DNA from: Linepithema humile
Lineage: Eukaryota > Arthropoda > Insecta > Hymenoptera > Formicidae
Reading direction: 5' to 3'
NCBI RefSeq assembly: GCF_040581485.1
Contig: NC_090135.1
Span: 2,597,001 to 2,661,000, forward strand
DNA length: 64,000 nt
The notes below the pieces were generated by a model. The model made no database searches and was not told the origin of the DNA. It was given only the letters and a program-made list of their open reading frames with translations. Both the position numbers and the translations under genes were made by a program. This document shows, one piece after another, positions 29,387-41,388 of the stretch; the stretch's first letter is position 1; every line of letters begins with the position of its first letter.

Positions 29387-31549
29387 ATGTTATCCTCTTC
29401 GAAAGGAAGTAAAGAAGAACGTAGCAAAAGTGGTAGATCTCGAAAAAGACGCTTTTACGGCAACCAGTATGACACCTCGAAAAGTGAACAGAACGAGAAA
29501 TGTGCAAGTGGTCGAAAACTATCTACTGCTAGCAGTAAAGACATTAGTTGGAGTCTTTTGCACTGTTACAGAATAATAGAGTTTTTTACCGTGTTCAATG
29601 ACTATTAGATATTGTTGTATGTCGCGAGTGCAAACAACAAATCAAATTTCAAGAAATTGGACATCGTGGCCTCGGTTTCACTCGTCATTTTGTGTCGGTG
29701 TGATCGCAGAAATATTAATTCAGGACCGTTTATTCAAAATGGATTTGAAATAAATCGGCGAAATGTATTTGTGATGCAACTTTTAGGCGATGGAAAAGAA
29801 GGCATAAATTTATTTTGCAATCTTATGGACATTTGTAAAGGAATAAGTGAAAGTGCGTACAATAGTATTATCGAACACATGCATAAATGTTCCAAAGCAG
29901 TATTTGATTTTTTTTTTCAAAAAAAGCAGTAGAGAAAGAAAACGAAGAGAATGAAAAACATGAGAGATCACTTTTAAATTTCAAAGTTTCTGGCGACGGA
30001 TCGTGGAAAAAATGTGGCTTTTCCTCGTTATTTGGAGTAATAGCACTTATAGGCCACTACAGTGGAAAAGTTATTGATTTAGTTCTGAAAAGCAGTTATT
30101 GTCAAGGTTGTACATATTGGAAGAGTAAAGAGAATACTGAAGAATATAATGATTGGTATGAAATTCATATATATATGAATGCGCCAAGAATCATGAAGGA
30201 TCTGCAGGCAAGATGGAAGTAAGCGCGGTAATAGAAATGTTTTCAAGATCGGAAGAAAAATACGGCGTGACATATGGACACTACATTGGAGACGGGAATT
30301 CGAAAACATTTAAAGCAATATCAGATATGAATCCATATCCATATCCATGGTGACGATTTCCAGGTAGTAAAAAATGAATGCATTGGACACGTGGAAAAGA
30401 GAATGGGCACTCGGCTGCGAAATATTAAAAAAGAGCACAAACTTGGCGGCAAAGGAAAATTAACTGATTCCTTAATAAAAAAACTTACGACGTACTACGG
30501 CCTGGCTATAAGAAGAAATTTAAACTCTATGGAAGGTATAAAAAATGCAGTCTTCTTTTCATCATTTATGCTCTACAGACAAAAATCCGAGGCATGAAAA
30601 CTGTCCACCCGGAGCAGACAGTTGGTGCAAATGGTAAGTTGCCGTAGCCGCTGGTAAACAATACAAGCATCCTGCTCCGCTCCATCCTGATGTGCAGAAA
30701 CACATATTATCAGTATATGAAGATTTGTCAAAAAAAGACTTACTTCAGAGATGCTTAGGCGGCCACACCCAGAATGCAAATAAAAGTTTTAATTCCAGCG
30801 TTTGACGTTTAGCTCCAAAACACTTGCATTCTGGATTACGAATCATTGAAATCTCAGCATTTTTGGCTGCTGGACTGTTTAATGAAGGATATGCCTCCAT
30901 ATTAAAAGTTATGGATATGCAGGATATCGTCATTGGTAGGCAATGTAATTCGTACGCTCACAATTGCGACAAGCGACGAATTTCTCGACAAGTTAAGCGC
31001 AGCTTCAGTACTACAAAAGAGGCCCGAAAACAAAAACTTTTGGAACAAAATCAGTTTTAAAAAGAAGTAGAGGGACTATTGTATGGCCTCGGGATCGCAG
31101 AGTAGCCGTAAGTAATCAGAAAGTTTGATTCAGCATATATCAAAACTTTTAACGCGTTTTTCTCGAAACAACTTTTTTCAAATTGGCCCGCATGATAACT
31201 CAAAAACTATTTAAGCTATCACGACGGAATTTTGCACTCACACACTTTATAACATTCTTTTCAATATGAACCTAGTGTTTCACAAAATAATTTGATTAAA
31301 TAATTTTTTATAGTAAAAATAAACAAAAATTTTCAGTCAATTTTAAGACTTTTTAAAGCTATATACTTTTTTAAATTTTCCATTTTTTTTTTAATTTTGA
31401 GGTTTATCCATAGGGCAATTATATAAATAATAAAAAACAATTAGATTTTTTAATTTCAGATGACCATAACAGACGTGAGAATGCAGACCAATTAACAACT
31501 GGAGCAGCGCCGCCCTGGAAACATCAGCTTAATGCACCACCATTTTAAT
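29387..31549 (+). pseudogene. Mutator/Kolobok-like transposase, decayed
   Basis: From MLSSSKGSKEERSKSGRSRK at 29387 the frame breaks repeatedly (near 29560, 29935, 30225, 30350, 30600 and 30640). Recognisable pieces occur in order: CRECKQQIKFQEIGHRGLGF, FSSLFGVIALIGHYSGKVID, SAVIEMFSRSEEKYGVTY with YIGDGNSKTF (catalytic Asp region), KRMGTRLRNIKKEHKLGGKG, YGLAIRRNLNSM, then CLGGHTQNANKSFNS and LRIIEISAFLAAGLFNEG. These match, in order, the insect family annotated as Mutator-like transposase domain proteins. A likely last short exon lies near 31460-31549 (ends APPF). Dead copy. Confidence 0.8.
31050..31459. other. transposon 3' region or intron, no gene
   Basis: AT-rich with stops in all frames. 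It separates the main transposase body from the short terminal segment, so it may be a decayed intron. Confidence 0.4.
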
Positions 31550-31695
31550 TATTTTTAAAAACAAAAAATATATTTTAGCTTTTAAGATATAAAATAAAAA
31601 CACCACAAAGTGCAGAAAAGATTGATTAACTTTTAGTGTAAAAAAAAATTTATAAAATTCCATCATTTTTCCAACTTTACATGTATTTCCCCCCC

Positions 31696-32285
31696 TTAAA
31701 AGTGCTGATTAAATATAAAGAAATTTGGTAACAATGGTGTCAAAAATGCTGACGCAACTGCTACTAAAAATAGTGATGATATCATTCTTGTAATAACGCA
31801 AAATGATGCCAAAAGTGCTGACGGCGCAAAATGGCGTCTTTCTAAGGAAAGTGATGACGTAATCCGTAAAATATGTGGTCCCCTTCAATCTCTTGTAATC
31901 TGATATCCCATCCCTTTATGTAACCTGATACATCGCAAAAGTGTCGACGCTGCGCTTTTACAACTGCGAACGTGTGTAACCTGATACTCCTCCACTCCAA
32001 AGTGTTGTAATCCGATACCTCCCCCTCCAAAGTGCTGTAATCCAATATCCCCCTTCCCACCAAAGTGCTGACGCAGCGTAATCTAATACCCCCCTTTCCT
32101 CCAAAAGTGCTGACGCAGCGTAATCTGATACCCCCCTACCCACCAAAAGTGCTGACGCAGCATAATCCAATACCTCCCTCCCCTCCAAAAGTGCTGACAC
32201 AGCGTAATTCGATACCCCCTCTTCCCTTCTTTCCCCGCACCCCCCTCATTGCCCTATGGGTTTGAACCCGTATAGCTATACTACT
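31696..32285. repeat. right terminal repeat of the old Polinton, with tandem units
   Basis: About five degenerate units of the type AAAGTGCTGACGCAGCGTAA, TCTGATACCCCCC (31980-32230). These are followed by CCGCACCCCCCTCATTGCCC and TATGGGTTTGAACCCGTATA, ending ACTACT at 32285. It corresponds to the younger element's terminus at 29045-29101. Confidence 0.85.
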
Positions 32286-32507
32286 TAACTTTTTATCAAA
32301 ACTTGTCAAATTATTTTCCGTTGCAGATAAAGGATGCAAACGCCATAATTTTATTTTTTATAATAATGTAAGTTTAATTTATTTTACTATTTATACAGAG
32401 AAAAATATAGACAGAGACGTTTCTGTTTATCACTCAAAAAAAGCTCTAATATATGTAATAATAACTTGGCTCATTTGTCTTTAATTTTTTCTTTATGAGA
32501 AAGATAT
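32286..32507. other. flanking AT-rich spacer
   Basis: No gene or repeat recognised. Confidence 0.5.
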
Positions 32508-32885
32508 ACACTTCGCATCAAAATTAAGGGATAGAAAATTTTGGGTCGATTTTTGGGTGTTTTTTGAGCGGCTGTATCTCCGCGAAAAATGGACAAAAAA
32601 AATATTTGAAAAAAGCGTTTTGAAGCTTGAATCTTCTAGTTTCCAAATCTTCGAAGAAAACTCCCGTATTATCATTTTTAACTAAGTTATCCTCTACAAC
32701 CTCTTGAATCCTCTTGAACAAACCAATCCGGAAATGAAAAAAATTTCCTTAAATTGGGCAAAAGCTTACGGCTTTTCATTACGAATTTTTAACTCACTTC
32801 TCGACTGTATTGTTTTCGCGAAAATGCCACGGCGTTATCTAACGGATACCGACGTATCACGAATCTTGACGCTTCTGGATGAAGG
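32508..32885 (+). mobile_element. 5' fragment of a Tc1-like element
   Basis: Begins TACACTTCGCATCAAAATTA, a Tc1-type terminus by appearance. At 32824 it opens MPRRYLTDTDVSRILTLLDEG, resembling the N-terminal helix-turn-helix of a Tc1 transposase. It is cut at 32886 by an LTR fragment. The assignment is tentative. Confidence 0.45.
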
Positions 32886-33750
32886 TTGTGACGTGACATT
32901 TGCACTGGCCGTCACAAGGGCAAATAAACCCGGTCAAGGAGGGAAATTTGAGGTCGGTAACCCCACCGCGGGGGGACGACGACCTCTCTCTCTTAATTCT
33001 TTAAACTTTATAAAAAATTGCGCGAATCGTAGTGAGTGGCCATAAACTCTTGTTTTCTAACTGAGGTGGAGCAGCCTTCGTGGAATCCTCGGGGGACTCT
33101 GCGGACGGGACGACGGAGGCCCGGACATTGCGTGGACAGATCCAAAACCAGGTCACGTAAGAATGTTACATCTTATTCGATTAGATCTCTATTGAAGTCG
33201 CTACCGAGAATACCGTTTCAGATAAGGAACCTAAAGGCCGGTGGATGCACCAAGAGGAATGACGCCCAAGAGGAAAGCGCGCTCTCATACGCCGGAGATC
33301 CGGGGTGGAGTACTCGAAAAAGGAGCTACCGTAACGAGCCAGGAGAGGAGAATCAGGTCGGAACCTGGCCAGTTCCCGGCCGATTCAGAATAAGGTTCGG
33401 ATCCGGAAACGGAAAAGGCCGCGAAGGACGTTAGCGGTAGCTGCCATAAGAAAGACCAGGGTTACCTCGCCACAGAGGGCCGATATATCGAGGAGCAAAG
33501 CGAGGATCGAGATTAACGAGTTGGCATCAAAGGATTAAGGATCGCTAATCGATAGCGAGGATCGACATGCGCAAGACGATGCGCGGACTGTCATCGCTGT
33601 TTGGCGAGCCTCACTGTCGTCACTGTTCGGCGAGTCGGCAACCTGAATGGAACCTCAAGGACCACAGCGGGCGTACCGACGATTTTGTAAGGCTACCACT
33701 TCGACTTCGCGGTAAGAGCGGTACCAGCAGGCGGCCTGAGCCTCGCGGAA
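32886..33750 (+). mobile_element. truncated LTR, same family as 42740-44526
   Basis: Starts TGTGACGTGACATTTG and follows the family through GGGAAATTTGAGGTCGG, GGGGGGACGACGACCTCTC and GTGGAGCAGCC to GGCCTGAGCCTCGCGGAA, where similarity stops. This is about the first half of the 1.8-kb LTR. Open frames inside (33036-33434) are shared with the other copy but look non-coding. Confidence 0.8.
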
Positions 33751-34109
33751 ATAATATCCATAATGTACTTAACTTTTTTTTACACTGACAATGAGATAGA
33801 TACAAAATGTTAATAAAAATTACATATTTTAAACTACGATTACAAAAAATGCCGACAAATACATCAAAGTGTACTTGATAAATTCTAATAAGTAATATAA
33901 ATGTTATTATTCTATTTGAAATATTTATTTTACTTTTTCATGAAATGTATAGTCTACATATAGCATATACTTTTTTTTAATGTGAAACAAAGAATAAAAA
34001 AAAACATTTTTTATGTATTTCTTAGTTTTTTAAAAATTATTCTGCAAAACTTTCTCCCATTGCCATGAAACCGCACCAGTAGTTTCAAAAAATGTTGCAA
34101 AATTATCTC
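33751..34109. other. AT-rich flank of the Harbinger gene
   Basis: No gene. It may contain the element's 3' UTR and end, but I could not find a terminal repeat matching the other side. Confidence 0.4.
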
Positions 34110-35894
34110 TTATTTTAGCACTATTTTTCGTATGCTTCTGTCGAACGTTCCTACATCTTCCATACCTATGTCACGCAATTCTCGTTCATGTGCATTTAAT
34201 GTCATATATCTTCTTTGCGTATGTGGTTGCTTCAGTTCTTGTGATATTATGAAATTATGTAAACACGTAGTCGCTTTGATTATTCTAGTGGCAGTAGGTA
34301 TGCTGGCAATTATCGGTTTGCGAAATATTCGCATTCTTGCAGAGAGTATCCCAAAAACATTTTCCACAATTTTGCAAGCTCGACTTAAACAATAGTTAAA
34401 TACATTTTTGCGTCTGTTAAGTCTGCCACTTCTAGGATATGGCCTCAGCATGTACTGCGTTAACGGAAATGCTTCATCACCGACTAAAATAAATGGTAAA
34501 ACCTGGCCACCATGTTCCACAGGTTTCGGTAGAGGAATTGACAGCGTTCCGTTTTGTAATCGTTTGCCAATCTCGCTAGCATAAAATACTCCACTATCGC
34601 TACGTCTTCCTGGCGCACCAATGTCCAGTAATGAGATCCGATAATTAGCATCAACAATAACCATTAACACCAAGCTATGAGTGCCTTTGTAATTGTAATA
34701 CATCGAACCACTATTCGGAGATGCCTAAATATATATATGTTTATATATAGCAACATGAAAAAGTCGAGAAAATTAATTTAATATTCTTAAATATATACAG
34801 GGAGTCCGGTAACTCACGGACCAACGCTCGTGAGAAAATAGAGTACAACTGAGCAGAAAAATTCTTTATTATTTTGCAATAATTCTCGCAATAATTATTA
34901 TTTAAATATTAATTAAAAAAGATTAGCAAATAAGTACGCGGTTCGCGCGGCTACATCGCATAACCGCGTCTCTCGTCGCGCGGCCAAACTTTTCGTTGTG
35001 CGACATTTAGCTACATGCTACGGTCTAATCGCGCGAAACGCGTACTTATTCGTCAATCTTTTTTAATTAATATTTAAATAATTATTGCGAAAATTGCAAA
35101 ATAATACAGAACTTTTCTGTTCAGTTTATTGCGCTCTATCCTCTCACGATCGTTGGTCTTTGAGTTACCGAACACTCTATATATAATTAATAATAGTACT
35201 TATAATTTCGTCTAATTTCTCACAGAAGAAAATTATCAAACTATTAAAAATTTACTTGTAATATTATGTGTTTCCCATCAATTGCGCCAATGCAATTGGG
35301 AAAATTACACTTTTCTTCAAATTCATCGGCTATTCTTCGCCAGTTATCTTCAGTTGCTTTTAGGAATACCATATCTTTTAAAGTATCCCATATTACATCG
35401 CATGTCTCTGATACAATCTTTGACACTGTATTGTGTCCTACACAAAATGCGTATGATATGGATACCATGCTATCTCCTGAAGATAAATATCGTAAGCAGA
35501 TTTGAAGGCGAGTGCGAGCAGAAATTGGCTCACGAATAACAAATTGTTTCTGTATATGCGGTGAAACAATATGCAACAATTTTTCAAATGTTTCAGGTGT
35601 CATACGAAAATAATTAAAAAATTTTTCGACATCTTCAAAAGTCATTTCTTGCACCAGATTGTTGCTAGCCTCTTGTGCAAATCTTTTTTCGATATTAAAA
35701 ATTGGTCTAACCCATAATCTTCTGTGTTTAATTCTAGAATCTCTTTTTTTTTCTTCGATTCTCATTAATTTGTGTATTATATATATTTTCACTAATTTTC
35801 GTTGAACAGCTTCTTTGCATAATGTATTTTCCGAGCATTTGTATATTTTTAAATATTTTATTAAATTTATTAACGCAAAGTCCGAGTCCAACAT
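34110..35894 (-). CDS. PIF/Harbinger (HARBI1-like) transposase, two exons, open
   Basis: Exon 1 is 35894-35256 and exon 2 34724-34110. The donor CAA|gtaaat and acceptor tttag|GCA preserve the frame; 417 residues. The N-terminal half has the HTH-like region ISARTRLQICLRYLSSGDSM and ends with GAIDGKHI (first catalytic Asp). Exon 2 has NSGSMYYNYKGTHS, VDANYRISLLDIGAPGR (second Asp) and the DDE_4-type region LVGDEAFPL...RACKIVENVFGILSARMRIF. No stop or frameshift was seen, so the protein could be made, although the element's ends are not resolved. A foldback MITE lies in the intron. Confidence 0.85.
34797..35179. mobile_element. foldback MITE in the Harbinger intron
   Basis: Left end ACAGGGAGTCCGGTAACTC and right end complement ATAGAGTGTTCGGTAACTC. 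The inner arms also pair (TTGCAATAATTCTCGCAATA with TATTGCGAAAATTGC; AAGTACGCG with CGCGTACTT). TA-rich flanks. Confidence 0.75.
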
Positions 35895-35982
35895 TTTAAC
35901 AAGAAGATTTTGCGCACATTTGTTTTGATTGATTTCATGTATGAAAATGTATATGTATTAAAACGTCACGCTGAAAATTTCA

Positions 35983-36236
35983 TCGGCTGTCCCATGGAGC
36001 GTATTTACGCCGGCGTAATGATCAATAAGCCAATCACATGGTCCCCTGAGTATCCATTTTGAAAATAAGCTTTGTAAAAAGTTATTGTGATTGGTTTATT
36101 TATTTTTACGCCGCGTAAATACGCTCCTTGGGACAGCCGATGTTTTTGCTGCCATACCGACAACGGGCGTAAAGCCTGTGATTGGCCTAGTTCCTTTACG
36201 CCGTACGCCGGTATGCCGTACGCTGGCTTCATGGGA
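35983..36236. repeat. compound inverted repeat (nested MITEs)
   Basis: GGCTGTCCCATGGAGCGTAT at 35983 pairs with the complement at about 36118-36142 (ATACGCTCCTTGGGACAGCC). An outer arm GTCCCATG also pairs with CATGGGAC ending near 36236, and CCAATCACA/TGTGATTGG pairs occur in both. Two related foldback elements appear nested or overlapping. Confidence 0.65.
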
Positions 36237-36242
36237 CTTCAC

Positions 36243-36641
36243 CCTCAGACACACCGGAGACGATCCGTCGCAATCCAAACCTTGCTGCCTAGGGCGTGCT
36301 CGGAGAGCAGTTGCAATACAAAAGACCACTTTCCGAACGGAGTTCCTCCAACACCAGGGAAAGGGTTACAACGAGCTTCATCTATTGAACCGTCCTTCTT
36401 AAGACCCGTTCAGTATACCAAGACGTGGTGATATCTTACCACGCCCATCAATTTTTATTCTAACTTCTCGGCCTTACACATTTGCCGAGAAAGTGCTTTT
36501 GGCGCAATAAACGCTCAAACATAAATTAACAGATTAACTTGTACATACTTCTCTGACGAAAAAAATAAATTATATATTTTCTAATAAATTGATTCTCACA
36601 ACTTTTTCACCAGTTTGAACACATCCTAAAGGCATTACGCC
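36243..36641 (+). mobile_element. LTR 3' fragment, same family as 53305-54185
   Basis: Shares ACACCGGAGAC, TATCTTACC(A/G)CGCCC, CTCGGCCTTACAC, TACATACTTCTCTCTGAC and CAATTGA/AAATTGATTC blocks with 53860-54185. It ends GGCATTACGCC where the env-bearing gypsy is inserted. The last bases of the family (CATAT) resume at 57102-57110. Confidence 0.75.
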
Positions 36642-37402
36642 TGTTACGTCTGGTCACTAGACGTGTGTAGAGAATTCTGTAATATCGACTATTAGCGCGA
36701 AATTTGAAATGTCTCCTTATTTTTTAGTCACCCTGCATTCACCGGGTTTACTAGGGATACAGGAGGTAACAATCTATCGTATGAAAAGGATATGAATAAA
36801 ATCAAATAAAATAGATTAAATTAGCTTACCTAATTTTAATTAGGAGCAAAGCCTTATAGATACGTCTTAATAATGCAGATATTACACTGCTAAATATAAA
36901 CCAAATAACTCAGTGTTTTCAACTGAACAATGCAGAGAAAAATAGTATATAGAACTTAATATGACCTAACAGTGAGTCTGCTGGAAGAGAACTGTCTCAC
37001 GAGCGATGATGTACGTTGGTCCTCTTGTGATGGGGAGTAGGCCCTCGAGAGTATCGCATAGATTTTTAATCGTCACATCGGCTTCTTGATACGTTGGAAT
37101 ATCGTTTGGCTGGAAGTTGATATGCAGCTCGTTTTCGTTTATAGAAGATAGCCGACGGATAAGATGGGTGTCTGGTAACCTTTGCTTATTTTATTCTTAT
37201 CTCTTCACTTATTTGTTCAATGCATTGTTCAATTATGCAGTATTCTTATAGCTATAATATAATTAATATTTTTATAACTAATAATACAGTTAACACTAAT
37301 CATAACTTTAATCTTGCTCTTTGGATGAATTTTAGATGGACTTGTACAGATCTCTTTAATAATGTTCTGTTCATTGAATTTTACCATTGTCGGGACATCA
37401 CA
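36642..37402 (-). repeat. 3' LTR of the env-bearing gypsy
   Basis: 761 bp, TG..CA, matching 56341-57101 with one difference found by eye. Confidence 0.95.
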
Positions 37403-37439
37403 CCACCCCCCTTAAGTAACAAATACCGATAGTACTTTA

Positions 37440-39522
37440 CTAAGGGATTTGTTCACTTCCATCTAATTTAGCCCGTAAATCTCGAAACGAATAGACTATG
37501 GGTACGGCTTGTGTAAGTTGTGCGTGTGTTTCTGTTGGTTGTGCATTTATTATCGTTGGCGTATTGTGTGTGGTTTTATTCACACCGCTCTCGTTTGCAT
37601 GTGTTTCTTGCTTTGGTTCTGATTGGTTCTGTTTTTTGTTAGCGAGATATAATAACAAGTGTGTGAAAGAGCTCCAAATAGCTGCTAGTAAGTGCAGACT
37701 ACATCCGTATGCTGCATGTAGTGCATAACCATGAATTAGAGTATCGAATATTATTTTGATTAACCTGATTATTATAAATATTCCAAATATTCCGGCCATT
37801 GCAGCGCCAAAAGTAGTAAATCCGTTTCATATTTTTGACAAAGTATTATTATAAATTTTATTCAAGGAATTTTCATCTAACAAATTTTGTAAAGAAACGG
37901 TATCGGAAGGGATTGATTGTCCTGTAAAGCCCCGAGCGCTGTAAAACAGCGCTTTTTTCAGCGGGGAACATAATATGATCTCTTAATTCTTCTAAGTCTT
38001 GTTGAGAATAAATACCGCTAGTAGCCAAAGATTTGGGTACCAAGTATTTCCAAGAGAGTTTTGTTAATGGTTTAATTTCCTGTGGCGGTGTTGTCATAGC
38101 AGGTGTTGGGTTTAGCTGTATCCAGTTTTCGTCAATATTGTAAAGTATTGGAAGAAGGGAGTTGCAGTCTCTAAGTGTATGATATTTAGTAATGATTCGT
38201 GATTTTGGAGTCATGTATAATGAGGTGTTTTTGAAAGTGATCGGTAGTTCTGTATGACAAGTGTTTGATTTTCGGACAGTTACTTCAATAGGTATACATT
38301 TAATTACATGGATCGCCTCTCCAGCTGTGACTGCCATATAGCCAGGCATCTTCATAAGCCTGAATGCAAACTCATCAGGTAATATTGTTGCTAAAGACAA
38401 GGTATTTTGAATTACCTGTTTCTCCAGTTCACATTTTTGCAATATTATGTCCTGGTAAAGAGAAGTTATCTGATTTCTGATATGCCTCTCCACATACACA
38501 AATTTTGAGTTTACATAGGTGAACATGTTTAAATTTGTTACGGCAGTCTTTGACATTGTCTTAAAGATGTTTCCTTTCTCAGTCTCGAAGATGAACAGTT
38601 TGGGATGTTCTGTTCCAAGTAATGTGTATCCGCAAGTAGTATGTTTACGTGTTTGTGTAAGAGCAAAAGTCGTGTCCTGTGTCTCTAAAGTGAATATAAT
38701 AGTGTGTTGTGCGCCTAACAACCCTTGAAACTTGGTAGCAGTCCCTTCAAATAAAACATCATATGCTTCAAACCCGCAAGCTGTTATTGGCATGCTTTGC
38801 CAAAACGTATATCCATTATCCGAGTCTACATAGGTTTCTTCGCTCAAATCGCAAATTGTGCCAGATTTTAGTATTATTTTTCCTGCGTTTAGTTTTACTG
38901 ATACATAAGCGGTTTTTAACAATATTTTTACTGTGGCTTGAACTATTACATCATCCCAGGTACCGTAATAGTCTGAGTATTGAACGCCCTTACAAGTTCC
39001 GTCTACTTTTATCTTTCCTGCTATAGTGATACTACGATAGTAAGTATTATTAGGTTTTAATCCGTCTATAATGTCTGATTCTCCTATCCTGAGAAGCCCT
39101 TCCCTATGCATTTGAACGCATCTACTGCGTGATGTTTCTTGTAAGTAACTGGCGTATCCATTATGCACAGCTGCAATATGAGAGTGCATGCCGCAGTGGT
39201 ATATGGTTCGCATGATCTCAACTTTACATTGTATAACTTCGGTGTGTGTGTAGCTGGCTAATTGTAGTAATTGTATATATGAAGTCGTAGTTATCGGTGT
39301 GTCTATATTTAAATCGCATTCACCTGATCTTAGTAAAGAAATTGTGGTTACGTTGAGGTAGGTTCCTCCGCAATCGTATGCAATAATGGCGTTCGTACCA
39401 GAGAGCAAGGTTGAAGTCAGTAGGATGGCGAAACTTGCCTGTGAGTAAAATATTTTAATTAATACAATGAATTGGTAACAATTAATAATTAATGATTTTA
39501 AATGGTTAACTAATGATATCAT
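37440..39522 (-). pseudogene. env: env: chuvirus-type glycoprotein, frameshifted before its membrane anchor
   Basis: Open frame 39522-37873 (549 codons): hydrophobic signal region near residues 30-46, then a Cys-rich ectodomain with YDCGGTYLNVTTISLL, QCKVEIMRTIYHCGMHSH and TCKGVQYSDYYG. This matches what I know of glycoproteins of insect chuviruses (Mononegavirales relatives), which occur as env in some insect gypsy and Pao elements. The frame ends at 37873, out of register. The membrane-spanning segment and tail lie in another frame (37799-37440, with hydrophobic IFGIFIIIRLIKIIF), preceded by an in-frame TGA at 37829-37827. So a frameshift near 37895 plus one stop detach the anchor. It would act in membrane fusion if intact; this copy is broken. 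Confidence 0.8.
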
Positions 39523-39611
39523 TATAACGCGTTTCTATATTCTTATTATACGTAGATCCGGGAATCTAGGCTGTGTTTACAACTTAAGTCATGATTAATT
39601 ATCACTTTCCT

Positions 39612-41388
39612 TCATCCTGGTTCAATTGTATGCGCAGATTTGGATAACTTTAGTTTATTAACATGTACCACGCGATGTTTTCCTTTAAAGTTAATTTTTA
39701 CATTGTTCATAGGTAACATTTCAATGATCTCGTAGGGTCCCGAATATTGATCAGAAAATTTGCCCTTTATGGGTTCTTTTAATAAATAAACCTTATCATT
39801 AATCTTGAATTTTTGGACATTTACTTTTTGATCGTAATATTTTTTACTTTTTTCTTTTAATTTTATTAGATTTCCTCTGGCTATTTCTTGAGATGATTTT
39901 AAAGTATTAAAACGGTTGGTCAAGTAATCTTGATAAGGTAATTCCATATATTCTTCTAAAATAGTGGTAGAGGAAGGTACCCTAGGGATATGTCCAAAGA
40001 CCAAAGCGTATGGTGTATAGTTAGTTCCTTCATGCACAGAGGTGTTATAAGCAAACATAGCTGTCATTAAATGTTCGTCCCATTCATTATTATTGTTAGT
40101 ATACATTTTTAAGTATTCTGTTAACACGTGGTGTGATCTTTCGATCGAACCATTCGACTGAGGATGGTAAGCGGTGGTACGGCACTGTCTAATTTTGAAA
40201 TGTTAAGCGATTGCTTTCATTAAAGAAGTAAAAAAGGTAGGAGCCTGATCGGTTAATAATGCTCGCGGGGTCCCATAGATGCAAATAAAATTTTTTACAA
40301 ATGCTTCAGCTATTGAAATGGAATCTGCCCTCATCAAGGGTGAGGCTACTGAATATTTTGTTAAAAGATCCTGTATGGTTAGTATGTATGAATTATTATT
40401 TTGTGTAGTAGGCAAAGGACCCATAATATCCATTGAAATCTTATCGAATGCGGCTCCCGGAGTGTCGGTTATCAACATGGGCTGTTTAGTCTTAACTCTG
40501 GTTAATTTTTTGATTTGGCAATTTCGGCAATTTTGAATATAGGTTTGTATGTCCTGTTTCATTGTAGGCCAATAAAAATTCTGACGGAGTCTATTATAAG
40601 TTTTATTCACGCCTTTATGTCCTCCTACTTTTGTTGCATGTTTCTCATATATTAAATTTTCCCTCTTGTTTATCTCAGGAAAACGTATCAAGGATTTGCA
40701 GATTGTTAATGTTATTGGCTGATCGAGTAAAAATCTTTTTAAATTTCTATACATAAAAACCCATGGTATGTTGTCATAAAAGTCTGTTTGTGCTATACTA
40801 ACAGAGGTTATTTGTAGTTCTTGAATTACGTCAGTTAAAGATCTCATGCAATTTATTATTTCGTCACGTTCAATTTGGATGTGTTTATTTGCTTTGACCG
40901 CGAGGGCTACTAAAATTTTGTTACCTATGTCGGTTACGCGGGCTCTCCCGATAGATAGATTACTATATTGCGGAAGTTTATTTGCTTTTTGATAGTCCTT
41001 AGAACCCTTATCGAAAGGTGTACCGTCTAAATTTACAAAAATGATATGATTATCTTTCTGCATTAACAAAGAGTCGCGAGTCTCTCTTATCCTTAAAAGT
41101 TGTTCATCGTCATCATCATCAACGGAGTCGGGTTCCGTACTTGACGATTGCTCATCATCTGAGTTCATTTCAATGTCTGAGTGTGGAAGATCAGAAGGGA
41201 GCGACGGGAGTTTGTTAATGGTTATTGGATATATCGGTAAGGCATTTTACATTGGTTTTTCTATAGCTAAAGAAGCTAAAAAAGATGTTTGGTTAGTAAT
41301 TGGTAATAGAGCAGTATTATCGTATTTAGAAGCTATAGGAGGCCTAGAAGATTGTATAGCAGTTTGATGAAAAGAAAGCGATTCATTT
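39612..41388 (-). pseudogene. gypsy pol, integrase part
   Basis: Upstream linker 41384-41169 (contains TNQTSFLASLAIEKP, then TAA near 41263-41265), then 41168-40203 with the zinc-binding H..H..C..C (HATKVGGHKGV, YIQNCRNC) and catalytic SMDIMGPL and LLTDQAPTF. An in-frame TAA at 40205-40203 is followed in the same frame by the Glu motif SNGSIERSHH and the C-terminal domain (KFSDQYSGPYEIIEM) to 39612. Two stops inactivate it. The linker is continuous in frame with the RNase H segment once the solo LTR at 41389-42549 is removed. Confidence 0.85.

Larger units (their letters stand above)
11567..31695 (+). mobile_element. TTAA-target DNA transposon (Kolobok/Mutator-like) containing the younger Polinton
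   Basis: TTAA flanks both ends (11563-11566 and 31696-31699). The termini are inverted: GGGGGGAAATACATGTAA at the left and the complement of TTACATGTATTTCCCCCC at the right. Removing the 17.3-kb Polinton and one 6-bp duplication leaves about 2.8 kb. The remaining sequence encodes a decayed transposase of the insect Mutator-like type. The TTAA target suggests Kolobok, but this assignment is inferred. Confidence 0.85.
9695..32285. mobile_element. older Polinton remnant, right part, split by nested insertions
   Basis: The parts 9695-11566 and 31696-32285 belong together. The first is alignable to the right side of the younger Polinton: 9712-9840 matches 27480-27610 (shared CTTAAATTACATATTAAGTT), and 10250-10340 matches 27840-27920 (TACAACGGTGTAACTTGACT). 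The second ends with a diverged version of the same terminus (AGTAGTATAGCTATACGGG on the minus strand, versus AGTAGTTATACTATGGGGG in the younger one). Between the parts sits the TTAA-flanked transposon at 11567-31695. The left end of this old Polinton is not in the window. Confidence 0.85.
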
